Source: Adineta vaga (lineage: Eukaryota > Rotifera). From it: 64,000 bases of DNA. Made by a program: the position numbers and the translations under genes. Every line of letters starts with the position of its first letter. Positions within the stretch are counted from its first letter, which is position 1. This document shows positions 1-11,307 of the stretch, one piece after another. The stretch covers positions 1,054,001-1,118,000 of the forward strand of contig CP075497.1 in assembly GCA_021613535.1 (NCBI GenBank), read 5' to 3'. Below the pieces are notes generated by a model, which worked only from the letters and a program-made list of their open reading frames with translations, was not told where the DNA came from and made no database searches.

Positions 1-2
1 AT

Positions 3-683
3 CAGCTAAATTATCCAACAGATGCGATTCTTTATAAGCAGAAACGTTCTCTCATTATATGTGATAGTGAGAACAAACGTATAGTGAAATGGTCTCGTAC
101 TATTGATATTGATCGACAAATCTTGATCTCTTTTACCCATTGTTACGGTCTAGCCATGGACAGTGATGAAAATCTTTATGTTAGTGATTATGAATATCAT
201 GTAGTTAGACGTTGGAAACACGGCGAAGCATATGGCACAAAAGTAGCAGGTGGAAATGGAGGTGGAAGTCATTTAAATCAACTCAACTCTCCTCGTTTTA
301 TTTTTGTCGATCGAAATGCTTCAGTTTATGTAGCGGATACTTACAATGGTCGAATAATGAAATGGATTGAAGATGCACAAGTAGGTATAATTGTTGCTCG
401 CACAGAATATTCCACAGGGAACTTGGCACATCGACTTCTTGTTGCAGGAGTAATTGTTGATCATATGGGAAACGTTTACGTATCCGATATGTTGAATTGC
501 GAAATCACACGTTGGTCACCAGGAGCACTCAATGGTGAAACTGTTGCCAAGCAATATGAATTTAATGGAGACGCTGATATTGAGTGTGACCTCTCCAAAA
601 TAGCATTTGATCGACAGGGTAATCTTTATGTTGTTGATACGGACAATCATCGAATACAGAAATTCGCTGTTTATCATACTTAG
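3..683 (+). CDS. NHL-repeat beta-propeller protein, 3' end (5' cut by window edge)
   Basis: The frame is open from base 3, so the true start lies outside the window; the GTG at 84 is only an internal codon. The product shows successive NHL-type blades, each with a D-x-x-N-x-x-x-V-x-D core: DENLYVSD, DRNASVYVADTYNGRIMKW, HMGNVYVSDMLNCEITRW and RQGNLYVVDTDNHRIQKF. It ends cleanly at TAG 681-683 after the last blade, as many propellers do. NHL propellers bind protein or RNA partners. No RING, B-box or enzyme domain is visible in this part, so the role cannot be assigned. NHL genes are abundant in rotifer genomes (recalled, not searched). Confidence 0.8.
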   Translation, partial: QLNYPTDAILYKQKRSLIICDSENKRIVKWSRTIDIDRQILISFTHCYGLAMDSDENLYVSDYEYHVVRRWKHGEAYGTKVAGGNGGGSHLNQLNSPRFIFVDRNASVYVADTYNGRIMKWIEDAQVGIIVARTEYSTGNLAHRLLVAGVIVDHMGNVYVSDMLNCEITRWSPGALNGETVAKQYEFNGDADIECDLSKIAFDRQGNLYVVDTDNHRIQKFAVYHT

Positions 684-2444
684 AACTGCTTTTAACAATA
701 ACAGAACTTTTCGATATCTAACCTTTTTTTGTTGTTGTCAGAAATGAATAAACAAATCCGTATGTTGAGAAAAATTCGTCAAAATAAAATACAAGCTGAC
801 TTATCATTGACCATTTCAAGGATGTAGACGATTAAACAAGGAGTACACCCTCATCCGCATCACATTTGACTGTAGTTATATCCGATTATTTTTAATATCA
901 TTTTGAGAAGCTTCTCAAATTGAATTGTTTTTTATATTCGACATGAAAATGATTATTGGGTGAATCCACAGAGATTCTAGATCACTCTGATGGGACAAGT
1001 TTCTTTCCTCGATTTTGATATTCTAGTTAAACGTATCATCGTCGAAAATGATCAGAGATAACGAAAGAAACATTTAATCATATGTTAAGTTTGGAGGTCT
1101 AGGATATTTTTTATGAACCTGTCAATGTATGTGTATATTGAGATTCTAAAACATTGTACAATGATAAAACTGTCAGTGTTGGTTTTGTTTTAACTGAAAT
1201 ATATTCAAAACTGTTAACAATGAAAAACAAAAAAACTTCGAAAAATCGTATTTTCGACAATGATACATCTAGCTAGAATATCAAAGTCAAGAAAAAAAGA
1301 CACTTTTCCACAAAAGTGGTGAGGGTAGGTGTGGGTGTGGGTCAGGCTATACTCTTAACACCCACCCTCAAATTTAACATCCCGTTGTACGAGATGTAAT
1401 GTGTTTTTCTGTGTCTATGATAAAAGATATTGCTTATTGTTGGTCTTTATAATCGTGACTGTGTTTATTTAAAAGCGTTTTTTCCCATCATTCAATCTGA
1501 AATATAAAAAAACCATAGACTCATCACTTGTCAGGATAAAGTTGGAGAAAAAGAGACAAACAAAGCTAAGGAAAAAACATAACGAACGAAAGGAAAAAAT
1601 ACGGCTACACATGCGAATTTCACTATGCGACGGTAAATATTGACAACGCGATACGTTAGATTCACTAGGTTTTATCCAACGTGATTACAATAGTATTAAC
1701 TCCAATTGACAACGACTCCATGATTCTTTGGTTTCGTCAAGATCCTCTCGGTTTTTTCCAGTACATATGGAAACGCAATGGCGAGTTTAGTGATGTTACC
1801 TATCAGCGAACCATCTGGTTGAAGTTTGACTCAGGTCACGTCTGCTACTCTCGTCCTTCCTCTAGGCCCCACGGATAAGCACCATGAAAATTTTAGTGAC
1901 CGTAGGCTTCTATTACAAGGACTAAACGCACAGCGAATAGACAGGTACACGAGGATATAAAAATTCAATAATTTTCATCTTATAAATCAGAAATATTCAG
2001 ACAATGTTACTTCCCTCGGAAGATTAAATTAAGATAGAAAAAAAAAACAATTCTTTTTGGAAGTGAGAAAATACACAGTTATATATAGAATTACATTCAT
2101 TTTTCGGACAGAATAATAGAATATTTTAAAAGAAAAAACCCATCGATAAATCATTATTTTGTCGGTGTATCTTATCGTTTTTTCCATTTGATATTCTCAC
2201 AATGCGTTTTGACTCATGACGCTATACGCTATTTGTGTCATGCTTCATAATCTTATTTTGCTGTTCTACGACTACTTGAAATATATGCATGGCTTTTTAC
2301 CACCTTTATTGATTGGAGATTTTCCTAATCGTCTTTTGTTCTATAATATTATATAAGATGAGCTACTGATGTGAAAGGTATTCGTCGTGTAAAACTTATT
2401 AATAATTATAACGCTAAATATTATCTGTTTCGATCGATTAAAAA
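684..2444. other. Intergenic region
   Basis: AT-rich sequence without a convincing coding frame. It holds one telomere-like palindrome at 1321-1370 (listed separately). The 65-codon frame at 1681-1878 has no recognisable domain and is not called. Confidence 0.5.
1321..1370. repeat. Telomere-like palindrome, copy 1
   Basis: The left arm GAGGGTAGGTGTGGGTGTGG and the right arm ACACCCACCCTC are inverted repeats of each other, separated by about 15 bp. Both are built from the TGTGGG hexamer. Same family as the copies near 4.5, 6.4, 9.7, 12.9, 14.6, 16.2, 26.7, 28.0, 36.5 and 47.3 kb. Confidence 0.75.
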
Positions 2445-3031
2445 ATGGGTAAAAAGCATTTTGGAAGACTGTATCGACGTATCAGAGAAAAATTAGGTAC
2501 TATCACCTGCAAGATCTCTCATTTCTGTGATGAGTTCGACGAATCGTGCAATTATGCTGGTGCAATTATCTATGCAATTGATGGAGAATATAAATGGAAA
2601 AATGACTGTATGTATTATATATAAAATAAACAATGAAAATTTCTTGTCTTGTAGCCGGTGGAAAAGCAGATGGTTTTAAAGGACGAAGTTTCTATCTGAT
2701 AATTCAATGCACAGACGATTGGCCTGAATCATGTCTAAACGATGTTGGTCAGGGACGTGTGCATGATTATCTATTGAAGAATGTTCTAGGTATTGATTAT
2801 CATCGAGATCGTATTGCTTGTGGTGGTTTTTCCTATGTCGATGGAAAACTGAAATACAATAGTATTTGGCTTAATGCAAGTGATCAAGAAGGTGCTGAAA
2901 GCAATGGAGATAAAATGTTGAGTGATAAGGAAAAGGTTTTAGTCAAATATTGTTTTAGAAAATACAAGAAGCATGGTAAAGATTACGTATTTGAAATTTC
3001 GTCGGATGTGGAGGACAAAATAGCAGATTAG
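2445..3031 (+). CDS. Unknown two-exon protein, 179 aa
   Basis: I do not recognise this family. Exon 1 (2445-2607) starts at ATG with MGKKHFGRLYRRIREKLG. A 47-bp intron, GTATGT to TTGTAG (2608-2654), joins it to exon 2 (2655-3031). The exon lengths sum to 540 bp, an exact multiple of three, which supports the model. The product is soluble-looking, with a basic N-terminus and a Lys-rich C-terminal helix (SDKEKVLVKYCFRKYKKHG), and shows no signal peptide or membrane segment. The middle has Cys and Trp residues around ...QCTDDWPESC. Polyadenylation-like AATAAA occurs near 3190. Confidence 0.6.
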
Positions 3032-3269
3032 TTGAAAATATTTTTTATATTATTCCAGAAATTGAAGAATTGGACAAAGACTTTATTCATCTTGTTTTCG
3101 CTAAATATAATCGTCAAAAAAAACGAAAAAAAAATATTTGATAATTTTTAAATAACTTAATTGTGTTTTGCTTTCAATCAATGCAACAATAAAATTGTGT
3201 ATTTTGTTTTCTTTTCTTATAGATTAGTATTCACTTATCTTATCACGGATTGTACAGTAAAAATTATAG

Positions 3270-4140
3270 ATGTCAAACAAAACTATACCAAAACGTAGTT
3301 CGCGATCTTCATCAAAATCAAAACTGAATTGTATTTCAATGTCTGTTGATCCAGAAGATGAGAATGATCTCATCCGTATTGTTTGTATTTCTGATACTCA
3401 TAATGGACATAGTAAGCAAAAATTTAATGATAAAATTCGGAAAATAAATGCTGATATTTTAATACATGCTGGCGATTTTGGTGAACATGGAACAGATGAA
3501 GAAAGAACCGATTTTTTACAATGGCTCGAATCATTAACAAATTTCCAGTACAAAATATTCATTGCTGGTAATATGGATGCGATCGGTTTGGATAACAAAT
3601 GTGAAGATGCTCGACGACGAAAACATCTCAACTTGGTTTCTAATGATTCAACTGTTATCTATCTAGAAAATGAATCATGTAAAGTACTTGGAATAAAAAT
3701 CTATGGATGTCCATATACACCAGAGTTTTATGGTGGTTTTCAATATGTTCGTCAATCACAACAAGCAATGGATTTATGGGAGAATATTCCGATTGATTGT
3801 GATCTACTGATATCTCATGGACCACCTCGCAAAATTCTTGATCAAAACTCTAGAGGTATTATTGTTTTATAAGTTTTAAATGCTATTTGTTATTATTTCT
3901 CAAATAGGTGATCATGTTGGTTGTCGTGATCTAAAAGAAGCTATTTGGAGAAGACCATCATTAAAAGCAATCATATTTGGTCATGTACATCGCGATTATG
4001 GCATCACGAGAAAAAAAGACAAATGGTTCATTAATGCTGCACAGTACAACGGCATTTATGAAAATGATATTGAAAATAGAGTGATTGAATTGTCTATCAG
4101 ACGAAACGATAAAATGGTTTATGAACCGTATAGTTTATAA
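3270..4140 (+). CDS. MPPED-like metallophosphatase (calcineurin-type phosphoesterase), 272 aa
   Basis: Two exons (3270-3855 and 3908-4140, intron GTATTA...AAATAG) sum to 819 bp, in frame. Family motifs are present in order: SDTHN (metal motif D-x-H), GDFGEHG, GNMD, SHGPP and GHVH. Together with the HVGC..L...I...P stretch, these place it with metazoan MPPED1/2-like phosphodiesterases, which cleave phosphodiesters with two bound metals. The first ~35 residues are a Ser-rich basic extension. Odd point: the usual GNH(D/E) box reads GNMD, so the catalytic His is Met, which predicts reduced activity or altered chemistry. The gene is otherwise intact and close to family length. Substrate unknown. 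Confidence 0.85.
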
Positions 4141-5132
4141 GTTTTGCTTGATGAAAATTTATATTTATTACAATAAGCTGTAGAATGAGGATGGGATCAA
4201 TAAGATATCTTCACTCTATAGCATTACTAATTTATGTTTTCACCGTTTCAATCGCAATAAATCTTTCTTTTAATCAAGAGAACTACTAGATAAGTTATAA
4301 GATTAATCGAATATAGGAGCATATTGGTGCTGGATCTTGGAGTTTTGTATCTCTAGGTACGATTAAATTAATAGGACTAAAATTATTTATGATTCGCAAT
4401 ATATTAAGTCATACACCGTAGAAATTATAAGTTGTATACATTTATCATGAGCTCCCTAACTCGAATTCGGATAGGAATAGATTTTCTTTCATCTATATGC
4501 GATTATACTTCACACAAAATGTTTTCCTATAAGAATAGAAATAGATAGGAATGGGTGTGGGTTGAAATAAAGAATCGATACCCACACCCACAACACCCCC
4601 TCAAGATGCTGCTACCCCTTCGAACACCCTCAAGTAGCTCCTACTCTGCTGCAACCTTACGATACTAATAGCTCTTCCACAGCCTTAGTCCGAAATACTT
4701 GAATTCAACTTTCGACTAATACATTTATGAGAAATAAAGCATATTGTTAAGAAGTAAAACGATCTACAGCTGATATCATTTGTTCACATATATATGACGT
4801 CATATGTTCTTTTCGTTCTGTTCAAACCTATATATATCTTTCATTTCTGCGTTAATAAACGTTATTCTATATCTGATAAAATCTTCTGCTAAATAACATC
4901 CGACGAAACAATACCTATCTCACAATATTTAATAGAATAAGCAAAGATAAAGATAAAAGACACGATTGAAGACTGATCGTTCTAGTGTTAGCGAAGATAG
5001 CCAAATTCGATAAGAGCTTAGCTATACCTCACCTACGGGTATGAACAACAAAAAATTCATCGATGACCAATCAAAAACTGAGAGATATTGAAAATAGTTC
5101 GGATTGTTGGAACATCCAGTAGCGCTTGCTTT
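4141..5132. other. Intergenic region
   Basis: Convergent gap between the plus-strand phosphatase and the minus-strand CD225 gene. It carries one telomere-like palindrome (4553-4605). No other coding signal seen. Confidence 0.5.
4553..4605. repeat. Telomere-like palindrome, copy 2
   Basis: Short left arm GGGTGTGGGTT. The right arm CCCACACCCACA is followed by the recurring terminus CCCTCAAGATG. The spacer is AT-rich, about 18 bp. Confidence 0.7.
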
Positions 5133-5633
5133 TCAGCAATAAGGATAACAGTTGATGTTGGTGCTGGAAGCTGCTTTTCTGACAGCAACCAAAACAATAA
5201 TCAGTCCAATCCATGCAGCGACTCCTGCTAAAGTTACCAGAATATTAAAAATGAGTGCTAATGTACTCATTGTTCTTGCTCCGCTCGCATCATTGGAAGA
5301 TTTCCGACTTCGACAGATGAGACTGAAGATTAATGGAAGAAATCCAAGAAGACACCAGCCAATAAAGATATTGGTAATTGACCATGGCAACCAATCACGA
5401 ATTTGAGTAATCGAAGGATCACTGTAGCTATTGGGCGGAAGATAGACTTGTCCTCCTGGCGGTATATATGGCTGATGACCATATGGTACCGGGCCTCCTT
5501 GCTGTATATATGTTTGAGGCACATATTGTACTTGTCCACCTGGCTGCATGTATGGTTTTTGATCGGATTGTGCTTGTTCTGGAGCAGCATACGCAGCAGC
5601 TCGTAATGGATCTGAATAATTTGGGCTGGTCAT
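5133..5633 (-). CDS. CD225/dispanin-family membrane protein, 166 aa
   Basis: Residues 1-65 are a Pro/Gln/Tyr/Gly-rich cytoplasmic segment with repeats of the type YxQ/PPGGxVxY. Two hydrophobic segments follow, about residues 80-105 and 120-150. The region between them reads LICRSRKSSNDASGARTMST, closely matching the CD225 intracellular loop. The DWLPWSI lead-in and the GxAAWIGxI second helix also fit. CD225 proteins (the superfamily of IFITM and PRRT genes) sit in plasma or endosomal membranes and affect membrane fusion or trafficking. Single exon, ATG at 5633. The C-terminus NINCYPYC could be lipid-modified on Cys (inference). The particular role here is unknown. Confidence 0.85.
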   Translation of the reverse strand: MTSPNYSDPLRAAAYAAPEQAQSDQKPYMQPGGQVQYVPQTYIQQGGPVPYGHQPYIPPGGQVYLPPNSYSDPSITQIRDWLPWSITNIFIGWCLLGFLPLIFSLICRSRKSSNDASGARTMSTLALIFNILVTLAGVAAWIGLIIVLVAVRKAASSTNINCYPYC

Positions 5634-5639
5634 TGTACA

Positions 5640-6655
5640 ATCAATCGATCTTTGAAATAAAGAACAACTACAACGAAGCGCTCTAAAATAGGGAAAATAT
5701 TAGTTGATTAAGTTTACTCTGGAAGAATTTTCATTTCAAGTGTAATTCCTTAAAATTCAGCTTGAAAGAAAAAAAAATCCAAATGACTTCAAGTTAATTC
5801 TAAACTGAGTTTTGCCTATTTGTTAATGAAATTGAGGGTTTCGGTATTCCCTTTGTCTCACATCCATATCTACATTAACTCTATGCAAATATCTCAGTGA
5901 GAGAAAAAAACAGTAGATATAGCTGAGAATGAAATATAAACCCATACCTTCTTGCCCGTCCACATCTCATCAGATAAAAGGATCAACTAAAAAACATATT
6001 AGATAAGGATTTAGGAATACGCAAAGAGGGTGTGCGTAGATAAGAGAAAATAAACAAGTATGAAACTCATATTCGTTCTCACAACTTTACTATCGCCTTA
6101 CACACATTCATAACGCTACTAAAAAAAGTGTCTATCGAATTCCTTTTTGATGTCAAACGATAAGCACTTTCAAACTAACCTTATTGCGTAGACTGCCATG
6201 AGTTTCGTTTTCTACGATTATTTATACATCTATATGCTGGAAATTTTCTTTCCTTTCAGCCGTAAGAAAGTATGATTTTTACGTTCGTCATGCATAAAAA
6301 GTGCTTTTACTATGATGTTCGTTTAAAGTTTGCTGGTGAGGATGCGAGTTTGTGTCAATAAAGAAAGAGAGGGTGTGGGTGAAAATACAAAAGACCCTCA
6401 CCCTCTGATTTTTGAGTTAGAAGGGTTCTCTGGTTTGTGTCAATGAGAGACAGAATATATTATGCAATAGAAGTATACAAATTTTCAGCTACCTATGTCT
6501 TATAATGATTGAAGTACAAGGCCAATACTCTTATCAACAGCTGTCTCTCAGAACTTATTTTGTCGACATTTTCATATTGGAAATAAAGTGATTAAATTAA
6601 GCAGCGCAAATTTATTTCAAAATAAATTCAAACGGGTATGATTGGAGATAACCAG
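5640..6655. other. Intergenic region
   Basis: AT-rich and non-coding. It contains telomere-like palindrome copy 3 at 6369-6406; nothing else recognised. Confidence 0.5.
6369..6406. repeat. Telomere-like palindrome, copy 3
   Basis: AGAGGGTGTGGGTG pairs with CCCTCACCCTCT around a 12-bp AT-rich spacer. A compact, nearly perfect hairpin. Confidence 0.75.
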
Positions 6656-8818
6656 TTATTTTCTAGCAAATATATTCTCAAATCCTCCTTGCATCTCAAT
6701 AGCCTCTTTGGACTTCTTTGCTTTTTGTTTTTTAACAATATAAATGGCAGTTACGGATAAAGCAATAATAATGACTGTTAAAGGAATCATTATTGCTAAT
6801 ATTGTTTTCCATTTTCGATCATCTTTTACTGCCCCTAATGTAGTCGGAATGTTCGTCGTTGTAATCAATGTTGTCAAGTTTGATGTCAATGGTTGATCTG
6901 TTTTCGTGGTTGTTGTAGTAGTCGTCGATATTGTACTATTCTTAGTTGAAACACTTGTGCTTGATAATGACGATTGCGTCGATGTGACAGTTGTGCTCGA
7001 TGATGATGATGATGATGATGATGATTCAGTCAATGGGTTAGTTATAGTTGATAAAGATGAGGTCGATTGTGTAGATGTTATTGTTGTACTATTTGACAAA
7101 GATGAACAATACAAATCAATATTCATACATTGTTGAGTTAAATCGTCTACAATTGAATGATTCGATAAACAAATTGGATAATTATTAGTATCAAGTATGT
7201 TTTTAAACATAAATACAAAACAATTACATGGATGATTTTTATCAAGAATCAAAGATGTTGGATTTAATATGTGAAATATGGATTTTGATAAACAATAATC
7301 ATCATTATTGAAATGAATATCATTAAGAACAATTTGTAAAAATAATGAACGATAATTTGATTGAATCAATGTATTATTTCTTGATTCATAAAACCAAAAT
7401 TTATTTGTTTTTGGTATCTGAGAAAGATTCAAATGAGATAATGATTTTAATTTTGTAAATATAAACCAATTAATTTCTTCTAGATGTGTACAATTCACCA
7501 ATGATAAAGTAATAAGAGTCGACGCGATATTATCAAGAAATGAAGTTGTTACATTTCGAGGTTTAAAATCTTCATCATATTTTATTTTCGTTGTTTCTAA
7601 TGAAGTAAATAAATTCGATGATAAATCCAAATCTGTCACAATTGTTCTATTGAAAGTCAATGGATGAATTGATTCAATATGATTCGAATTTAATTCAATT
7701 CTTCTAAGTTGATATGTATTTCTAAATGAATCCTCTTCTAAGTGTTTTATTTGATTAAATGATAATTGTAATGCATTTAAATTCGAAAGATTTCGTATTG
7801 GATCAAAATTATGTAGAAAATTATTTGATAAATCAAGAATATGTAATGTTTGATTGAGTGGATATAAAAATGATGTTAATTCATTATGAATTGTTACAGT
7901 TTCAAGTGAATTCAAATGATTATCATGTAATAATAAAATACCTATTTGTAAACCAAGAAATGCATCAAATGATATGTGTTTTATTCGATTAAATGATAAA
8001 TCAAGTTCAAAAAGATGAGTTGAATTCGTAAATATATGTGATTTAATTTCTTCGATAAAATTATTATGTAAATCAATATTAATAATCTCAGAAAATTTCA
8101 TTAATGGAGGAATATGAATTAATTCATTTGATGATAGATCTAATTTAATTAATGATTGAGATGACAAACTTTCAAAAAGAAGATCAACATTTGTTAATGA
8201 ACAATTACTTATTTGAATTTCTTGCCAGAGTAAAGTTGATGATTGATTTGAAATAAAATGCATTTCTTTTGAATTTAAAATATTTATTTGAAAAATATTT
8301 GTATGATCAAATGCTTTTAAATTGAATTCATATGGAAGATTATGAATATTAGTAAATTGTATATCATCAATATCAAATTCAAGATATTTCATTTGACTAA
8401 AAGCATTATCAGCAAGTTGAAAATTTCTTGGTGAGTTAAATCTTAAATAAATTGGTGTATTGATAAAATAATTGAATGATTCAAAAATATTTTCTGTTAT
8501 TTCATCAATTCCATTTATAAAATCCAATTTAATTTGTGGAATTAAAGGAAATTTTGAGGAAAAATTCGTAAATGTAGAAGATGTTAAACGTGTAAAGTTA
8601 ATAAAATGAAATGAATTATATTGATGTTCATTTGAAAATGTTGACCAATCGATGAAAGTGTCATCGCTAGGAGAATTTTCAATACAAGTCACTGGACTTG
8701 AATCATCTTTGCAATAACAAATAATAAATGAATTATTAAGACATATTGTTTGTGATTTGATGAAATTTGTAATTATAATCAAATAAAGAAGACAGAAAAA
8801 GTATTTTAATCGGAACAT
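6656..8818 (-). CDS. Leucine-rich-repeat single-pass membrane protein, about 720 aa
   Basis: Starts at the ATG at 8818 (an in-frame TTG lies further out). A signal peptide (FRLKYFFCLLYLIIITNF) is followed by a Cys-containing cap. At least ten leucine-rich repeats follow between about residues 190 and 480, with cores such as LIKLDLSSNELIHIPPL, LFELDLSFNRIKHI and LHILDLSNNFLHNF. After a Cys-containing C-cap comes a Ser/Thr-rich stalk of about 100 residues, including a poly-Ser run encoded by an ATC/ATG triplet repeat near 7000-7025. A membrane helix (ILAIMIPLTVIIIALSVTAI) and a short Lys-rich tail end the protein. Intronless. The architecture fits an LRR surface receptor or adhesion protein; the ligand is unknown, and no TIR or kinase tail is present. 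Confidence 0.85.
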   Translation of the reverse strand: MFRLKYFFCLLYLIIITNFIKSQTICLNNSFIICYCKDDSSPVTCIENSPSDDTFIDWSTFSNEHQYNSFHFINFTRLTSSTFTNFSSKFPLIPQIKLDFINGIDEITENIFESFNYFINTPIYLRFNSPRNFQLADNAFSQMKYLEFDIDDIQFTNIHNLPYEFNLKAFDHTNIFQINILNSKEMHFISNQSSTLLWQEIQISNCSLTNVDLLFESLSSQSLIKLDLSSNELIHIPPLMKFSEIINIDLHNNFIEEIKSHIFTNSTHLFELDLSFNRIKHISFDAFLGLQIGILLLHDNHLNSLETVTIHNELTSFLYPLNQTLHILDLSNNFLHNFDPIRNLSNLNALQLSFNQIKHLEEDSFRNTYQLRRIELNSNHIESIHPLTFNRTIVTDLDLSSNLFTSLETTKIKYDEDFKPRNVTTSFLDNIASTLITLSLVNCTHLEEINWFIFTKLKSLSHLNLSQIPKTNKFWFYESRNNTLIQSNYRSLFLQIVLNDIHFNNDDYCLSKSIFHILNPTSLILDKNHPCNCFVFMFKNILDTNNYPICLSNHSIVDDLTQQCMNIDLYCSSLSNSTTITSTQSTSSLSTITNPLTESSSSSSSSSSTTVTSTQSSLSSTSVSTKNSTISTTTTTTTKTDQPLTSNLTTLITTTNIPTTLGAVKDDRKWKTILAIMIPLTVIIIALSVTAIYIVKKQKAKKSKEAIEMQGGFENIFARK

Positions 8819-9490
8819 CTTTGTGTAAGTCAAAGAATTCTATTGTAATCACGTCTTTGCATATCTTATCTATTACAAGGCAAGTTTTCTTATGACAAAG
8901 ATATTTTTTTGCTTCAACATGATATTCTTACTCATCGTAGATGATTCAAGGATATAATACATTGAGTACATGAGTATCATTGATAAATATTTGTCATGAA
9001 CTTTTTTAGTTATTCATATTTGATCGAATGGAAATATATGATCTGTATTCAGTAAGGACTGGTATTGAAAAAAAGATTTTCGGATGAATTTAATCATTAA
9101 AAATATTCAAACTTTTATGTTCAGATCGTGAATCAGTTTTCGAAATCTCTTTTACGTAGAATTCATACATTATCTATATCAAAACGTTATTTACAAGAGA
9201 TTATAGTCTCATATGCTTTTCAAATAAAATCATTGTAATATTTACTCAACTTAAAATAGTTTAGATTTAAGAGAAACTAATGCTGCAATTTATGTATTTG
9301 ATGGATGTGGGTTTGTTTGTGAAAATATGCTAGTTTTATTCACCATCACGCTTGTCATAGTTTCATTTCGCAACACCTTATCTTATCAAAACAGAAAGAG
9401 TTGAGAAAAAACTAGATATATACAAGATATGTGAATTTTGGCATCAATAGCTACAATAGAGTTGGGCGTGGACTCTATAACTTTGTCTAC

Positions 9491-9571
9491 ACTCACACCC
9501 ACACCCACACCCACACCCACACCCACACCCACACCCACACCCACACCCACATCCACACCCACACCCACACC
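9491..9571. repeat. Interstitial telomere-like array (CCCACA)n
   Basis: About 13 near-perfect tandem copies of CCCACA on this strand (TGTGGG on the other), with one ACATCC variant near 9551. TGTGGG is the telomeric repeat reported for bdelloid rotifers, so this is either an interstitial telomeric tract or a simple-sequence expansion of the same unit. Confidence 0.9.
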
Positions 9572-9734
9572 TATCACACCACCTAACAACTTCACTCTGC
9601 ATGACTACAAAAGATTGTATTATGCATATAGGTAGTGAGGACAATCAACTTTGACAGGTGAAAAACGTTTTTTCTGCATATTTTGCTTACACATTCGCAA
9701 TAAATAAATAAATATGTTATTCATACTTGTTTAG

Positions 9735-9784
9735 AAGGGTGTGGGTGTGGGTGAGATACTACAGGCGTCCACACACCCACACCT
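9735..9784. repeat. Telomere-like palindrome, copy 4
   Basis: Left arm AGGGTGTGGGTGTGGGTG, right arm CCACACACCCACACCT, spacer about 16 bp (AGATACTACAGGCGT). It lies just 5' of the two-TM gene. Confidence 0.8.
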
Positions 9785-9882
9785 CTATGAAATAGAAAAA
9801 TAGATCTGTGAAAATAAAATTTTTTCTTATATTGTATTTCTTTATAGTTCGCACAAAATTCTTCGATAGAGTTCAAATAATA

Positions 9883-11256
9883 ATGAAAAATGTCTTCTCA
9901 CTTATATATAATTTATTAATCAATCTAAATATATTTCCTATGCGAGATTTTGGAACAAATAAACATCGAATGACTATGAAACAACTTGGTCAATGGAGTA
10001 CTCGTCTTTACATTATTCTATTTATTGGTGCATTTATAATTGTTACTTTATATGAAATTAGTACACCTAGAACAATAACAATAACTTTTAATCAACCATC
10101 ATTTTATTTATACAATGATCTGACATATAAATATGATCATAAATTAGTTTGTACTTGTTCATCAATTGCTTCAACATATAAAAAATATACAACAATTGAA
10201 CCAATGTTTCATGAAGTAATAGAAAAATGAGAAAAAGAAAATGGTTTTGTTCTTCATTTTTAATAATTCTAGATCTGTTCAAGTCAATTCATATCTGAAG
10301 AATGGCGAATTAATTTTACAAAAAATCTTATTTCAAATTTATCTAATTATGAAATCAAAGATTATCGTCGTTTTCTTTCAGCTTATTTACAATTTCTTCA
10401 AGGATTATGTGAATTATTTAAACAATCAGTAGTGACATATATTAATCAATTTCTCGATTCATTTCTTATTACAACTCGATGTTTATCACAAGATGATTTT
10501 CAAATGCGTGTTTATTCGAATATCGAACAAATAAAATCAAATTCTCCAAATCAACTTACTCATATACTTTATTTAATTCGACATTTAAATCATAGAAATG
10601 GTATTATCTCTACTTATGGAACGAGTTTTCAGTATGTTCCTTTCACAAACTTCCAGTATTTTCGGACATTTTACAACTATCGGTATTATTTATGATGGAT
10701 GTTCATGTGAAAAACAACACAATTGTACAAGTCAAGCAAAATTTATTGAAACAAATCCTTTTGAAACTACTCCAATCAAAGGTTTGAAAGTTGGATGTAC
10801 ACCAAGTGAATCATTATTTGCTTCAACTCTTGAATGTTTTTATGATTTATCATGTATTGAATTGCTTCAAAAATACACAAATTCTACTATTAATATTCCT
10901 CTTTCAGTGACAAATATGAAACAATTCTCTTTTAACACGACTGATGAAGAACTTATGAATAAATTATTTATTGAAGATTGGCATAAAACAACAAATTATT
11001 CATTGTATTATGATCAATGTTCACCATCATCTTGTTCATATACATAGATACAAAAATTTAATCCACTTTATACATTAACACTTGTTACTGGTTTTCAAGG
11101 TGGAATGGCAATTGTTTTGAAATGGATTTGTCCGAAATTAATTCGAATTCTATTTCAAATCTATAAACATCGAAAAAAACAACAAAATCATGTTCAATCG
11201 ATCACCACGACACAAATTACAATAAGTGAAAATATTTCATGTCATCTCGAATCAGA
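9883..11256 (+). pseudogene. Two-transmembrane Cys-rich protein, broken (frameshift and nonsense)
   Basis: Exon 1 (9883-10215) encodes a basic N-terminus and a first membrane helix (LYIILFIGAFIIVTLYEI). A 57-bp intron (10216-10272) leads to a long extracellular exon. The reading frame must shift between about 10600 and 10690, where the frame ending ...NGIISTYG gives way to the one carrying YDGCSCEKQHNCTSQAKF. An in-frame TAG follows at 11045-11047, just before the second helix (about NPLYTLTLVTGFQGG), after which KWICPKLI and a basic tail still look coding. The two-TM, Cys-rich layout recalls DEG/ENaC channels, but I see no diagnostic motif and treat it as an uncharacterised family seen in bdelloids (recalled). 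Confidence 0.6.
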
Positions 11257-11307
11257 GTACGTTGATTTTATTCTCATTTTCTTTCGAATCTTATTTTTTC
11301 TTTAAAG

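Larger units (their letters stand above)
8834..9882. other. Intergenic region with telomere-like repeats
   Basis: Non-coding gap upstream of two divergent genes. It contains a long (CCCACA)n array (9491-9571) and a palindrome (9735-9784). The frames read through the array (Thr-Pro, Gly-Val, Cys-Gly polymers) are repeat artefacts. Confidence 0.6.

Noticed and set aside
9386-9644. Open frames encoding Thr-Pro, Gly-Val or Cys-Gly polymers on both strands
   Set aside because: They are translations of the (CCCACA)n array; no start context or unique sequence.
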